A DNA stretch of 64,000 nt from DASXKD01 sp963806145 (lineage in GTDB: Bacteria > Actinomycetota > Actinomycetes > Streptosporangiales > Streptosporangiaceae). The stretch lies in the NCBI GenBank assembly GCA_963806145.1, contig CAWDXD010000048.1, forward strand, positions 124,001 through 188,000, written 5' to 3'. Within the stretch, counting starts at the first letter, position 1. The number at the start of each line of letters is the position of its first letter. The notes beneath the pieces were generated by a model. It was not told where the DNA came from. It saw nothing but the letters and a program-made list of their open reading frames with translations, and ran no database searches. Shown here one piece after another: positions 25,522 to 34,111 of this stretch. The translations under genes and the position numbers were made by a program.

Positions 25522-25585
25522 AGTTAGTTAACTCACTTGACACCATCGATCTGATGTGCGGTACTGAGTCAGGCAACTAACTCAT
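25522..25585 (+). promoter_or_regulatory. Promoter and operators of the DHA2 exporter
   Basis: AGTTAGTTAACTCACT (25522-25537) is a 16-bp palindrome with one mismatched pair and abuts a perfect -35 hexamer TTGACA (25537-25542). A second half-site CTAACTCA lies at 25577-25584 in the leader. TAACTCACTTG at 25529-25539 recurs exactly at the start of the TetR gene at 27235, implying control of both by that TetR. Confidence 0.75.
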
Positions 25586-25601
25586 ACGGAGGTGCCCGGG
25601 C

Positions 25602-27101
25602 ATGAAATCACTACAGGGGCAGGCCGTGCCAGTCGCCGACTCGCGCCTCATGCTGCGATCGCGGCTGGGTGCGCTCACGCTGCTGCTGCTGTGCGCCGTC
25701 CAGTTCCTCGACATCGCCGACGCGTCGATCGTCAACGTCGCACTGCCGTCAATCCAGCGCAGCCTGCAGTTCTCCCAGCAGAACCTGCAGTGGGTAGCCA
25801 GCGGCTACATCCTCACCTACGGGGGATTTCTGCTGCTCGGGGGACGCCTCGGCGACCTGCTCGGCCGCCGCCGCATGCTGATCACCGGGCTTACCGTGTT
25901 CGCCGTGGCGTCGCTGGCCGCCGGACTGGCCAGCACCTCGGCCCTGCTGGTCGCCGCCCGGCTCGTTCAAGGCATCGGTGCCGCGCTCATGGCACCCGCG
26001 GCCCTTTCCCAACTCACGACAACCTTCCGTGAGGGCAAGGACCGCAACACTGCGCTTGGGGCCTGGGGGGCGATCAGCGGGGTGGCGGCCGCGGCCGGCG
26101 TCTTCCTCGGCGGCCTGTTCGCCCAGGGCCCCGGGTGGCGATGGGTCTTCTTCATCAATCCTCCGATCTGCGCTCTAGTGCTCGTCGGAGTGCTGCTACT
26201 GCTCGGAAATGACTCACCAGCCGCGAGCCGAGACTCGACGTTCGACATCCAGGGCGCGGCGCTGATCACGGGGGGCATGCTGCTTCTGGTGTACTCCCTG
26301 GTCCGCGCACCGGTCGTAGGCTGGGGCTCGGTCCAGACCCTCCTGACGCTGGCCGGGTCGGCCGTCCTGGTCGCTGCGTTCGCCTTTAACGAGCTGCGAA
26401 GCCGCCACCCCCTGCTCCCGTTCGCCATTTTGCGGGTGAAAGGACTCGTGGCCGCAGACCTGACCCAGTTGATCGCCTTCGCCGGGTTCTTCTCGATGTT
26501 CTTCTTCGTCACCCTGTACATGCAAGAGGTCCTGCACTACTCACCCCTCAAGGCCGGTGCCGCCTACCTCCCCATCACGGCCGGCTTCGCCGCCGCGGGA
26601 GGCATCGCATCACAGCTGATTACCCGCATCGGCACCCGCCCCGTGGTCGTGGCCGGCTGCCTGGTAGCAGCGGCCGGGATCTACTACCTGTCGCACGTGC
26701 CGTTGCACGGCTCGTACGTCACCGATGTGCTCCCGGGGTTCCTGGTCATGTCGCTTGGCGCGGGATCGGTGTTCGTATCGGTCGCGGCCGCCGCCAACGC
26801 CGGCGTTCCCGGTGACAAGGCGGGTCTCGCGGCGGGACTGCTCAACGCATCCCAGCAGGTCGGCAGCGCCCTCGGCCTGGCCATCCTGTCGGTCCTGGCG
26901 ATCACCCGCACCCACGAGCTGATCGCGGCCAACGCATCCCCTGTCATCGGGCTGGACGCCGGGTACCACCAAGCCCTCCTCGTCGGCAGCCTCTTGATGG
27001 CAGCGGCCGCCCTCATCGCCCTGCGTATCGGCAACACCCGCGCAGCGGCCCCCCTGGTCCTGGCCGACACAGAACCGGCCCGAGAGCCGGCCGCCCGATA
27101 A
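25602..27101 (+). CDS. DHA2-type MFS drug/proton antiporter
   Basis: 499 residues with 14 hydrophobic segments, the length and topology of EmrB/QacA transporters. Markers: FLDIADASIVNVALPSIQ in helix 1 (motif D1), the GGRLGDLLGRRRM loop (motif A) and a GAWGAISGVAAAAGVFLGG antiporter segment (motif C). Start ATG 25602 has a GGAGGTG ribosome site. It exports hydrophobic toxic compounds in exchange for protons. A TetR gene lies downstream on the same strand and shares an 11-bp operator sequence with this promoter, so expression is likely drug-induced. Confidence 0.93.
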   Translation: MKSLQGQAVPVADSRLMLRSRLGALTLLLLCAVQFLDIADASIVNVALPSIQRSLQFSQQNLQWVASGYILTYGGFLLLGGRLGDLLGRRRMLITGLTVFAVASLAAGLASTSALLVAARLVQGIGAALMAPAALSQLTTTFREGKDRNTALGAWGAISGVAAAAGVFLGGLFAQGPGWRWVFFINPPICALVLVGVLLLLGNDSPAASRDSTFDIQGAALITGGMLLLVYSLVRAPVVGWGSVQTLLTLAGSAVLVAAFAFNELRSRHPLLPFAILRVKGLVAADLTQLIAFAGFFSMFFFVTLYMQEVLHYSPLKAGAAYLPITAGFAAAGGIASQLITRIGTRPVVVAGCLVAAAGIYYLSHVPLHGSYVTDVLPGFLVMSLGAGSVFVSVAAAANAGVPGDKAGLAAGLLNASQQVGSALGLAILSVLAITRTHELIAANASPVIGLDAGYHQALLVGSLLMAAAALIALRIGNTRAAAPLVLADTEPAREPAAR

Positions 27102-27218
27102 CCGGCAAGAAGAGCCGAGTCCGGGCCAGCATGAACACCGCAGCGAGCCGCGCCCATCACGATCCAGCGGCGCGCTCTCCGCAGCCGACGAGGCGCGCGT
27201 CTGACCACCCGAACCCCG

Positions 27219-27245
27219 ATAATAGTGAGATGCCTAACTCACTTG
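27219..27245 (+). promoter_or_regulatory. -10 box and operator at the TetR start (leaderless)
   Basis: GATAAT (27219-27224) lies 5 bp before ATG 27230, so transcription should begin at or next to the start codon. AGTGAG...CTCACT (27224-27243) is an inverted repeat across the start, and TAACTCACTTG is identical to the site before the exporter. No ribosome site is present, as expected of a leaderless mRNA. Confidence 0.65.
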
Positions 27246-27826
27246 TGCAAAATCCCGAAGGTGGGGCTGAACAACCGCCCGGGAAGCGGCCGCGCCTCAT
27301 CGCCGCCGCAAGCCAGCTGCTGCACCAGCGGGGCGTTGAAAAGACAACGCTGGCTGACATCGCCCAAGCCGCGGACGTGCCCGTGGGCAACGTCTACTAC
27401 TACTTCAAGACCAAAGACGACATCATCGCTGCGGTCATCGAAGCCCACGTCCAGCAGTCCAAAGCGGCACTCGCCTCGATCGACAATGGTCACCGCTCAC
27501 CAAAGAGCCGATTGAAGGCCCTCGTCGGCGAGTACGCGCAGCAACGTGAGGTCATCGCGCTCTACGGGTGCCCGCATGGCAGCCTCTGCTCGGAGCTGGA
27601 CAAACGCCCCGCCAGCCCTGGCTTCGCACTCGCCGAGCTCATGCGCGTCCCCATCGAGTGGGCCGAGGAGCAGTTCCGGGCACTGGGCCGGCGCGACGCC
27701 CATGACCTCGCCGTAAGCCTCATCGCCGCATATGAAGGAAGTGCGCTGCTCACCAACACGTTCCGCGATCCAGACATCCTCGCCCGCGAAGCCCGTCGTC
27801 TCAACCGCTGGATCGACACGCTCTGA
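27230..27826 (+). CDS. TetR-family regulator of the exporter
   Basis: 198 residues from ATG 27230. The helix-turn-helix region TTLADIAQAADVPVGNVYYY at about residues 41-60 is followed by FKTKDDIIAAVIEAH. The C-terminal half carries GCPHGSLCSELDKRP, the TetR_C pattern of AcrR/NemR-like repressors, where the cysteines may sense electrophiles. It follows the DHA2 exporter by 128 bp and shares its operator, so it is read as a local repressor of the exporter and itself. Confidence 0.9.
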   Translation: MPNSLVQNPEGGAEQPPGKRPRLIAAASQLLHQRGVEKTTLADIAQAADVPVGNVYYYFKTKDDIIAAVIEAHVQQSKAALASIDNGHRSPKSRLKALVGEYAQQREVIALYGCPHGSLCSELDKRPASPGFALAELMRVPIEWAEEQFRALGRRDAHDLAVSLIAAYEGSALLTNTFRDPDILAREARRLNRWIDTL

Positions 27827-28129
27827 TGAGTCACCGACGGTCGGCGCCGGCCGGCGGGCAGCCCGCGCGGGCGACGCCCCGACAACACGGCGCGCCGGTG
27901 ATCCGGCTCGTCATCTACGCCGCTAAGCCTGTCCAGCACTCGAACGTGCGGTCATGCGCGTCCAAGGCCACAGCGAGTCCGGGCCCGATAGCCGCCCATA
28001 GCACTTCGGCGGGTAGGCGCACGTTCTCGTGGCCCGCTGCTGTCACTCAACGTGATGTCGTTGGTCGGCGCAACCCAGGATCGAGTTCGCGGCAAAGCCG
28101 TGCTATCGCAGTATCGCTGGCAGGAAACG
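27827..28129. other. Gene-free stretch left of the island
   Basis: No gene recognised. It joins directly to the repeat cluster at 28130-28211. Confidence 0.4.
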
Positions 28130-28211
28130 CTCACCAGTTGCCCGGAGACTCTCACCAGTTGCGCGGCGTGGGGGGCAATCGGGAGGCATTTTGCCACTCG
28201 ATTTGCCACTC
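28130..28211 (+). repeat. Two direct-repeat pairs, probable recombinase arm-type sites (left)
   Basis: CTCACCAGTTGC occurs at 28130-28141 and 28151-28162 (period 21 bp), and TTTGCCACTC at 28190-28199 and 28202-28211 (period 12 bp). Close direct repeats in a gene-free gap are typical of integrase or excisionase arm sites. TGCCACTC recurs as a doublet at 37628-37646 on the other side of the Wadjet block. Function is inferred. Confidence 0.55.
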
Positions 28212-28230
28212 AGTTTGATCTTCCCAGGTG

Positions 28231-28536
28231 TCAGCTAGCGGCCGAGAGCGGGCGTATGCCGTCGAGCGCGTCGCCGAGCCGGTCTTTTTCTATCTCCAGG
28301 TCGTAGCGGGACTGCAGGTTGATCCAGAACCGCTCCGAGGTGCCGAAGAAACGCGCCAGGCGCAGCGCAGTGTCCGCGCTGATGCGGCGCTGGCCGTGCA
28401 CAATCTCGTTGACCCGCCTGGCCGGGACTGCGATCTCCTTGGCCAACTGGTACTGGCTCACCGCCAGTGGCTTGAGGAACTCCTCCAGCAGGATCTCCCC
28501 CGGATGCACCGGTGCCATCACCGTGTCCGCTGCCAT
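28231..28536 (-). CDS. higA: HigA-type XRE antitoxin
   Basis: 101 residues from ATG 28536 with GGAGGGAG directly upstream. Starts MAADTVMAPVHPGEILLEEF, the hallmark HigA/VapI opening (HPGEIL-x-E), followed by the helix-turn-helix YQLAKEIAVPARRVNEIVHG and ISADTALRLARFFGTSERFW. It follows the HigB toxin by 13 bp. By family it neutralises HigB and represses the operon through the palindromes upstream of higB. The pair directly follows the Wadjet operon on the same strand. Confidence 0.93.
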   Translation of the reverse strand: MAADTVMAPVHPGEILLEEFLKPLAVSQYQLAKEIAVPARRVNEIVHGQRRISADTALRLARFFGTSERFWINLQSRYDLEIEKDRLGDALDGIRPLSAAS

Positions 28537-28549
28537 ACTCCCTCCCTTC

Positions 28550-28840
28550 CTAGGGATAGTCGGTGATCTCCACGTCCTCGGGCCCAGCGTCAGTCCACCG
28601 GAAGCAGATCCGCCACTGCTGGTTGACCCGGATGCAGTACTGACCCGCGCGATCCCCCGCCAGCCTCTCCAGCCGGTTGCCCGGCGGCACCCGCAGGTCC
28701 GCCAGAACCTCTGCGGCATCAAGCATCGCCAGCTTCCGCCAGGCGGCCCGCTGTAACGGCGGATCAAGCTTCCGTGACCGCCTCCGGTGCCAGACGGCTT
28801 CGGCGTCCTTGTCCCGGAACGATCGCAGCACACATCCCAT
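28550..28840 (-). CDS. higB: HigB-type RelE toxin
   Basis: 96 residues. VLRSFRDKDAEAVWHRRRSR, then the conserved NRLERLAGDRAGQYCIRVNQ and QWRICFRWTDAGPEDVEITD: the D-K-x-x-E, NRLE-x-L-x-GDR-x-GQ and QWRI-x-F-x-W signatures of HigB toxins, which cleave mRNA on translating ribosomes. Toxin-first order is normal for higBA. The ATG at 28840 abuts the operator with no ribosome site, suggesting a leaderless transcript. Located 33 bp after the JetD stop. Confidence 0.93.
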   Translation of the reverse strand: MGCVLRSFRDKDAEAVWHRRRSRKLDPPLQRAAWRKLAMLDAAEVLADLRVPPGNRLERLAGDRAGQYCIRVNQQWRICFRWTDAGPEDVEITDYP

Positions 28841-28875
28841 GATAACGCGATGCGTTATTAACGCAACACGTTATC
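28841..28875. promoter_or_regulatory. higBA operator
   Basis: Nested palindromes: outer arms GATAACG (28841-28847) and CGTTATC (28869-28875), inner perfect TGCGTTA-t-TAACGCA (28851-28865). AT-rich, filling the whole gap between jetD and higB and touching both genes. It is the expected HigA binding and promoter region, and repression there should be independent of the Wadjet promoter. Confidence 0.8.
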
Positions 28876-30043
28876 AGGGCACGGCACAGGTGGCAGGCTC
28901 CATCAGCGAGGCGACTGCTTTCTCGACGGCGGAGAAGCGGATCCGTTCTTGTTCCAGGCGGACCGACGGGGCATAGGCGTTCGAGATCAGGTCGGCGTAG
29001 AGGGCTGACTCGGGCCGATCGAGACGGCCAAGGGCCGCGGCGGTCGGGGACGGCTCGGTGATCCAGTGTTCCCGGTGGCCCAGCAGGGTGGCCCTGTCCA
29101 TAAGCATGGAGCGAGCATGTGGCAAGTGCTGCCGCAACCGGTCAAGGATTGCGAAGCCGTGGGTGTCGATGTCGCCCCAGTACACGACGTCGATACCGGC
29201 CAGCCAGCCGAGCGGCTCGAGTACCGGGACTGCGTACCCGCCGCCAAGGACCACCATCGCCGCCGCCGGGGCCGGGAACGCGAGGTAGGTGATCTCGTTC
29301 TCGATCACGTAGGCACGGGAGATGCCGTCAGGTGCTGCCGTGAACTCACTCGTGCGGACAGACATCTCGGAGAATCCACGGAAACCTCCGGCCGTCCGGA
29401 AACGGGCGTAGCCCGGCTTACGAAGGAAGCCGTAGCGCGCGGTGAAGTCGGACGCGGCGGCCTCCACGCGGGATAGGTTGAGCTGGGCGTCGAGGAGCTC
29501 TGTGAGCACAGCCTTGTGCCGTTCGATGAATTTGGTATCGACCCCGGGTACGTCGACCTGCCGCAAGTACATACCGGGCGTCTGCCGCTCCTCGATCCAG
29601 CGGACGGTGGCCAGCAGTTTGTCCCAGACACCCGCGAACCGCAGCGCCCGGATGGGGTGACCAGTAAGCCACGGGACCAGACGGGTGTCCCGGGCGGCCT
29701 CGATCAGCTCGGTCAGGCGGCAGACGTCGGGGGCGACCTTGAGCAGCGCCCAGGCTTCGTCGTAGCCGTCCAGCCAGGCGCGGCAGGGGATGCTGTTCGC
29801 ACCGAAATGCCGGCCGCCGACCTGCTTGTGCTCCACGCGCAGTGGCCCGCGCGCGGCCTCCGCCCACTCTGCTGCCCACTCGCGGGCCTCGGCAAGGCGT
29901 TCGCCGATCTGGCTGGCGGACGGGCCACGGATCGGGATACTGAGCGGCTCCCAGTCCTGCCCGACTGCGAACCGCGCTAGGAGCACGCCTGAGTCCCACT
30001 TCTTCCTCACCGCGGCGCGGACGTCAGCAGGGCGAGTCCACAT
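28874..30043 (-). CDS. jetD: Wadjet JetD, Toprim-like nuclease subunit
   Basis: 389 residues from ATG 30043, chosen for GGGAGG 6 nt upstream; an in-frame GTG at 30082 is an alternative. The N-terminal DUF3322 part contains VDTKFIERHK near residue 170; the C-terminal DUF2220/Toprim-like part has the acidic residues in VIENEITYLAF (E248) and VVYWGDIDTHGF (D291, D293). In Wadjet, JetD dimers cleave closed-circular plasmid DNA after extrusion by JetABC. Last gene of the operon, starting 40 bp after jetC. Confidence 0.93.
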   Translation of the reverse strand: MWTRPADVRAAVRKKWDSGVLLARFAVGQDWEPLSIPIRGPSASQIGERLAEAREWAAEWAEAARGPLRVEHKQVGGRHFGANSIPCRAWLDGYDEAWALLKVAPDVCRLTELIEAARDTRLVPWLTGHPIRALRFAGVWDKLLATVRWIEERQTPGMYLRQVDVPGVDTKFIERHKAVLTELLDAQLNLSRVEAAASDFTARYGFLRKPGYARFRTAGGFRGFSEMSVRTSEFTAAPDGISRAYVIENEITYLAFPAPAAAMVVLGGGYAVPVLEPLGWLAGIDVVYWGDIDTHGFAILDRLRQHLPHARSMLMDRATLLGHREHWITEPSPTAAALGRLDRPESALYADLISNAYAPSVRLEQERIRFSAVEKAVASLMEPATCAVP

Positions 30044-30083
30044 GCCGGGCCTCCCGGCCGGCCGGGTCTGCGCGGTGAGCACG

Positions 30084-33000
30084 TCAGCGACCGATCATGG
30101 AGACAAGATCGGGAACCGAAGCCGACCCCGACGGCCCAGCGGTGGAGGCGGCATCGACGCCCGCGGAGCGCTCGCCGGCCACAATCTGCTGGGCGATCCG
30201 GTGCGCGGTACGCCGGGCTTGGTACTCCTCGATCGTTAGTGTCTGCAGCCGCGAGTCGTTGCCTTCCGGGTTGTCGACGAACCCCACGGTGGACACATAG
30301 GGCTCGATGACGTGGATCTTCTGCAGGGGAGTCACAATGAGCAACTGCAGGCCGAGCTTCCCGAAAAGCTCAAGGGCGAACCGGGTCGACTCGTCGGAGC
30401 CTCGGCCGAACGCCTCGTCGATGACCGCGAACCGGAATGTCCGTGACTTCGCCGCGCCCCATTCCAGCTTGAACTGGTAGGCGAGCGACGCGGCCAGGAT
30501 TGTGTAGGCGAGCTTTTCCTTCTGCCCGCCGGACTTTCCGCCGGAGTCGGCGTAGTGCTCATATTCGGTGTCGTCCTCGCGGTGCCGCTCGGAGGCGGCG
30601 AACGTGTACCAGTTCCGGACGTCGGTGACGAACCTCGTCCACCGCCGGTCCGCCTCCGTGAGTCCCTCGCGGCCGCGGAACCGCTCGATGATCCGGCTCA
30701 CCTGCAGGAACTTCTGCTCCGAGTAGTGGTCGGAGTCCTCGCCGGACACCGCGTCGTCGGTGCATGCCCGCAAGTCGGCGCGGAAGTCACGGATGTCGGC
30801 GTGCGGGGACGGCAGCGGCTCTAGCCGGATGTAGCGGCCCGGGTTGTAGTCCACGTCGACCAGCGAGGAGTTGATCGTGGCGATCCGTTCCTTGATCAGC
30901 TCAGCCTGCTTGTTCAGCTGGGACTGGAAACCAGCGATATCCCGGATCGTGTTCTGGTTCAGGTACGTCTTGAATTGTCTCCGGAACCGGGGCAGGTCGT
31001 CGCCAGTGAGCCGGCCGTGCAGTTCGCGGTAGCCGTCCGCGGAGTCCACCGAGTCGTCGAGTTCGGCGGTCTCCACCGGGTATTGCCGCCGGAACTCCCC
31101 CATCGTCGCGACGATCTTGTTAGACAACCGGGACAGCCGGTCGCGCCGCTTCTCAGTCAGCGCGGTAATCTCGGTGCCGGCCGCCGTTTCCGCCCGGTCG
31201 CAGGCTGCAGCGGTCGCCGGTTCAGGCTGCCCGGCCTTGGCCAGCATCGCCGCGATCGCGGCGAACTGGGCTCGGGCCGGCTCGCACGCATCCTCGGCCA
31301 GGATCTCCCGCGCCTCGCGCAGCACGCCCTCAGCCGCCTGCTGCCGTGTGCCGAGTCCGCCGAGCTGGCCGTTAAGCGCGCGTAGCGTGTCGTCGGCGCC
31401 GGTGATCTTTCCCTTGACCGTGTCGAGTTCCCGGTTCAGCCGGGCCAGTTCGGCCGAAGCGGCCTCCAGCTCGCGCTGCTCGGCCCTGAGCTGCCTGGCG
31501 CGGTTGACCGCGGACTGCCAGTCGATCTCAGTGAACTCCTGTGTCTGGTCCAGCCCGGCGAGCACTTCTCCCCGCTTGATCGCGGCGGCGTGCGCCTTGT
31601 GGTAGCGCTCCTGCTCGGCCGCGACCTCACTGAGGCGGACGGTCAGATCCCGGGCCTGGTCCAGCAGCGCGTCGAGCTTGCGTTGGTTGGACCAGCCGAG
31701 CACGTACCGGCTGCGGTCGTCGATGCGGAACCTGTCGTCCTTCTCGTGCCGCCCGCCGCTGCCCTTGATCTGCCCTGCCTTGGTGATCGCCCGGGGCATC
31801 CGACGGAACTCCGCCATCGTCTCCGAGCACGCGTGGTCGGCGCGCCGACGGAGCTCGTGTTCCAGCCACCCGGCGAATGGCGTGTTCTTAACTGCGAGCT
31901 TGGCGGCCAGCGTGCCCGGGCCGTGGTGCGCCGGCGCTTCCCGGGCCCGCGACGGCTCGGGCACGCGGTAGTACACCACCCGGTCTTTCAGGTGGTGGCC
32001 GTCGATCCAGTCAGACACGGCGGCATAGTGCTCGTCAGGCACGAGCACCGACAGCGCGAAGCCGTGCAGCAACCGCTCCGCCGCGCCCTCCCAGTCGGCC
32101 TCGCTGTCCCGGACCGCGATCAGCTCGCCGGCGAACGGCAGCAAGTCCTCCCCGATCGCCAGCTCGCGGCACAGCCAGGCGCGCAGCTCCAGCTGCTTCT
32201 TCGGGATGTTGGTCTTGCGCTCCCGCAAGCTGCGCAGTTCCGCGTTGACCGCGGCGGCCTCGACCTGCAGCTCATTGGCCCGCACGCCCGTCTCCATCAG
32301 CGCGTTCTGCTGATCGGCGGCATCCTCCCGGGCGGCGGCCCGGGAGGCGGCGATTTCGCGGCGACGGACGGCGAACTGCTCGGCGGTCTGCACCGGGTCG
32401 AGGCCCGCGTCGGACAGCAGGACGGCGAACCGTTCGGCCTTGGCCATCCGGGACTGGCGCGCCTGGTCGCACTCGGTGAGTTGGCGCTCGATCTCGGCGA
32501 GCCGGTTCCCGCCGTGGCCGGCCAGCTCGACCCGCAGGTACGTCTCGCGGTCACGCAGCCGCCCGAGCGTGGCTTCGAGCTCGGCGCGCTGGGCCTGCAG
32601 CCGCGCCCGCTCGGTCGAGATCTCGGTGAGCTCTGCGTCGGTCAGCCCGGCCTTGAGATTGGCGAAGAGGTACCGCAGCGCCGCTCGCTGAGCGTTGAGC
32701 ACCGTGATGTCCGCCCGGACGGCGTCGGCCGAGTCGCAGTCCCTGAGCAGCGGGGTCAGCGCGGCCAGCTGCGCCTCGGCGCGGCGCACTGCCTCATGAG
32801 CCTTCGTCAGGTCGTCGAAGTGGCCGACGATGCCGGCGACGGCCTTGGCCGCGTCGAATGGCTCCAGCATGTGATCGCGGACAAAGTCGGTGAGGTTGCC
32901 GACCGATTTCATCGACACCGTCTGGTGGAACAGCTCCATCGCCTGCTCGGATTCAATCCCCATCCGGCGGCGGAAATCCTTGCCGTAGTCGGGGAACGCG

Positions 33001-33527
33001 TCGTACACCCGGACGCCGCTGGCGGCGCGCAGCCGCTTGCGGAGGGCTGCGATGTCGGTACCGAAGTCGGCGAAGTCCCCGGTGACCGACAGTGGCCGGT
33101 CGGCCGTGACATAAAGCCGGTCCGGCTGGCCGGCCGCGTCCCCGCGCAGCCAGAACACCTGGGCGAGGCTGACGGTCGCGCCGTAGCCGGGGTTGGTGAA
33201 GACGCCGACGATCACGCTGTAGTCCGAGCCGTCCCGTAGCGCCACCGGCTTCGTGGCCCCGGTGACCTCGTTGCGCTCGGTCTTGTGGTAGCCAAGCACG
33301 TAGGAGCGCAGGCTCCGCTCGCGGGTGTCGGCCCCGGCCGCCTTGTTGTAGGAGATGCGCTGGGCGGGCAGCAGCAGGGTGGTCACCGCGTCCACGATCG
33401 TGGACTTGCCGGAGCCGATGTCACCGGTGAGCAGCGTGTTCTGCCCGTCCAGGCCGAGCGACCAGACGCGGCCGCCGAATGTTCCCCAGTTGTACAGCTC
33501 CAGGCGGGCCAAGCGGAAGCCGGTCAT
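30084..33527 (-). CDS. jetC: Wadjet JetC, SMC/MukB-like ATPase
   Basis: 1147 residues from ATG 33527, which overlaps the jetB stop by ATGA. Walker A GDIGSGKST at residues 35-43; a C-terminal SGGQKEKLAYTILAASLAYQ signature and a Walker B RFAVIDEAFGRGSDES. Between them lie two long Ala/Arg/Glu/Gln-rich coiled-coil arms around a hinge near residues 480-600. It is the loop-extruding motor of Wadjet, forming with JetA (kleisin) and JetB (kite) a complex that senses small circular DNA. All motor residues look intact. Confidence 0.95.
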   Translation of the reverse strand: MTGFRLARLELYNWGTFGGRVWSLGLDGQNTLLTGDIGSGKSTIVDAVTTLLLPAQRISYNKAAGADTRERSLRSYVLGYHKTERNEVTGATKPVALRDGSDYSVIVGVFTNPGYGATVSLAQVFWLRGDAAGQPDRLYVTADRPLSVTGDFADFGTDIAALRKRLRAASGVRVYDAFPDYGKDFRRRMGIESEQAMELFHQTVSMKSVGNLTDFVRDHMLEPFDAAKAVAGIVGHFDDLTKAHEAVRRAEAQLAALTPLLRDCDSADAVRADITVLNAQRAALRYLFANLKAGLTDAELTEISTERARLQAQRAELEATLGRLRDRETYLRVELAGHGGNRLAEIERQLTECDQARQSRMAKAERFAVLLSDAGLDPVQTAEQFAVRRREIAASRAAAREDAADQQNALMETGVRANELQVEAAAVNAELRSLRERKTNIPKKQLELRAWLCRELAIGEDLLPFAGELIAVRDSEADWEGAAERLLHGFALSVLVPDEHYAAVSDWIDGHHLKDRVVYYRVPEPSRAREAPAHHGPGTLAAKLAVKNTPFAGWLEHELRRRADHACSETMAEFRRMPRAITKAGQIKGSGGRHEKDDRFRIDDRSRYVLGWSNQRKLDALLDQARDLTVRLSEVAAEQERYHKAHAAAIKRGEVLAGLDQTQEFTEIDWQSAVNRARQLRAEQRELEAASAELARLNRELDTVKGKITGADDTLRALNGQLGGLGTRQQAAEGVLREAREILAEDACEPARAQFAAIAAMLAKAGQPEPATAAACDRAETAAGTEITALTEKRRDRLSRLSNKIVATMGEFRRQYPVETAELDDSVDSADGYRELHGRLTGDDLPRFRRQFKTYLNQNTIRDIAGFQSQLNKQAELIKERIATINSSLVDVDYNPGRYIRLEPLPSPHADIRDFRADLRACTDDAVSGEDSDHYSEQKFLQVSRIIERFRGREGLTEADRRWTRFVTDVRNWYTFAASERHREDDTEYEHYADSGGKSGGQKEKLAYTILAASLAYQFKLEWGAAKSRTFRFAVIDEAFGRGSDESTRFALELFGKLGLQLLIVTPLQKIHVIEPYVSTVGFVDNPEGNDSRLQTLTIEEYQARRTAHRIAQQIVAGERSAGVDAASTAGPSGSASVPDLVSMIGR

Positions 33528-34111
33528 TCTTGGTCTTCCCCTTCCAGCAGCGCGGCGTACGCGGCGAGCCGGGTGTCGAAGTCGCCGAGCCACTGCCCGT
33601 CTACGAATGCCTTGAGGATGCGCCGTACCTCGTATGCCTGCTCGGAGTTCTTGGCGGGCCGCAGGAAGCCGAACTCGACTGCCTTGTTGATGTGTGCGTC
33701 AAGCTGGTCGGTGAGCCGGGCTTCGTTGCTGGTCGCCGGGAGGAACACCCGGATCATCTCGGTCATCTGCTCCCGGGTAAGCATCAGCCGGGTGTCGGCG
33801 CCTTGGGCGTCGAATTCGGCGAGCTTCTTGCGCAGCAGCGCGAGCAGCAAGCTCACGTGAAAGGACAGCGCCCGGCGCGGGATCAGCCGAGGCAGCGGGT
33901 CAGAGTCGTCGGTGTCGGCGGGGCGCTGGCGGAGGAACGCGTAGCCTTCGGCCTCGTCGATGACCACCTGCAGGCCCAGTACGTCCACGTAGTCCCGGGC
34001 CTGCGGCTGCAGCTCGAGCAGGGTGCGCCACGCGCGGTCGTGCGTGTCCCGGTATACGGCACCCTTCATGAGCTGGGTGACGGCCAGCGAAAGATCCGGT
34101 TCGGCGGTCAT
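33524..34111 (-). CDS. jetB: Wadjet JetB, DUF4194 kite subunit
   Basis: 195 residues. Typical DUF4194: LSLAVTQLMKGAVYRDTHDR at the start, LLALLRKKLAEFDAQG and LTREQMTEMIRVFLP in the middle, then VEFGFLRPAKNSEQAYEVRR winged-helix-like end. It overlaps jetA by 4 bp (ATGA) and jetC by 4 bp, so the three are translationally coupled. In the complex it forms a dimer of winged-helix kite proteins bridging the kleisin JetA. Confidence 0.94.
   Translation of the reverse strand: MTAEPDLSLAVTQLMKGAVYRDTHDRAWRTLLELQPQARDYVDVLGLQVVIDEAEGYAFLRQRPADTDDSDPLPRLIPRRALSFHVSLLLALLRKKLAEFDAQGADTRLMLTREQMTEMIRVFLPATSNEARLTDQLDAHINKAVEFGFLRPAKNSEQAYEVRRILKAFVDGQWLGDFDTRLAAYAALLEGEDQE

Noticed and set aside
31590..33239. 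549-codon open frame on the plus strand opposite jetC
   Set aside because: It is the antisense shadow of a high-GC coding region; the translation is Arg/Gly/Val-rich and has no motifs, while the minus strand carries all SMC motifs.
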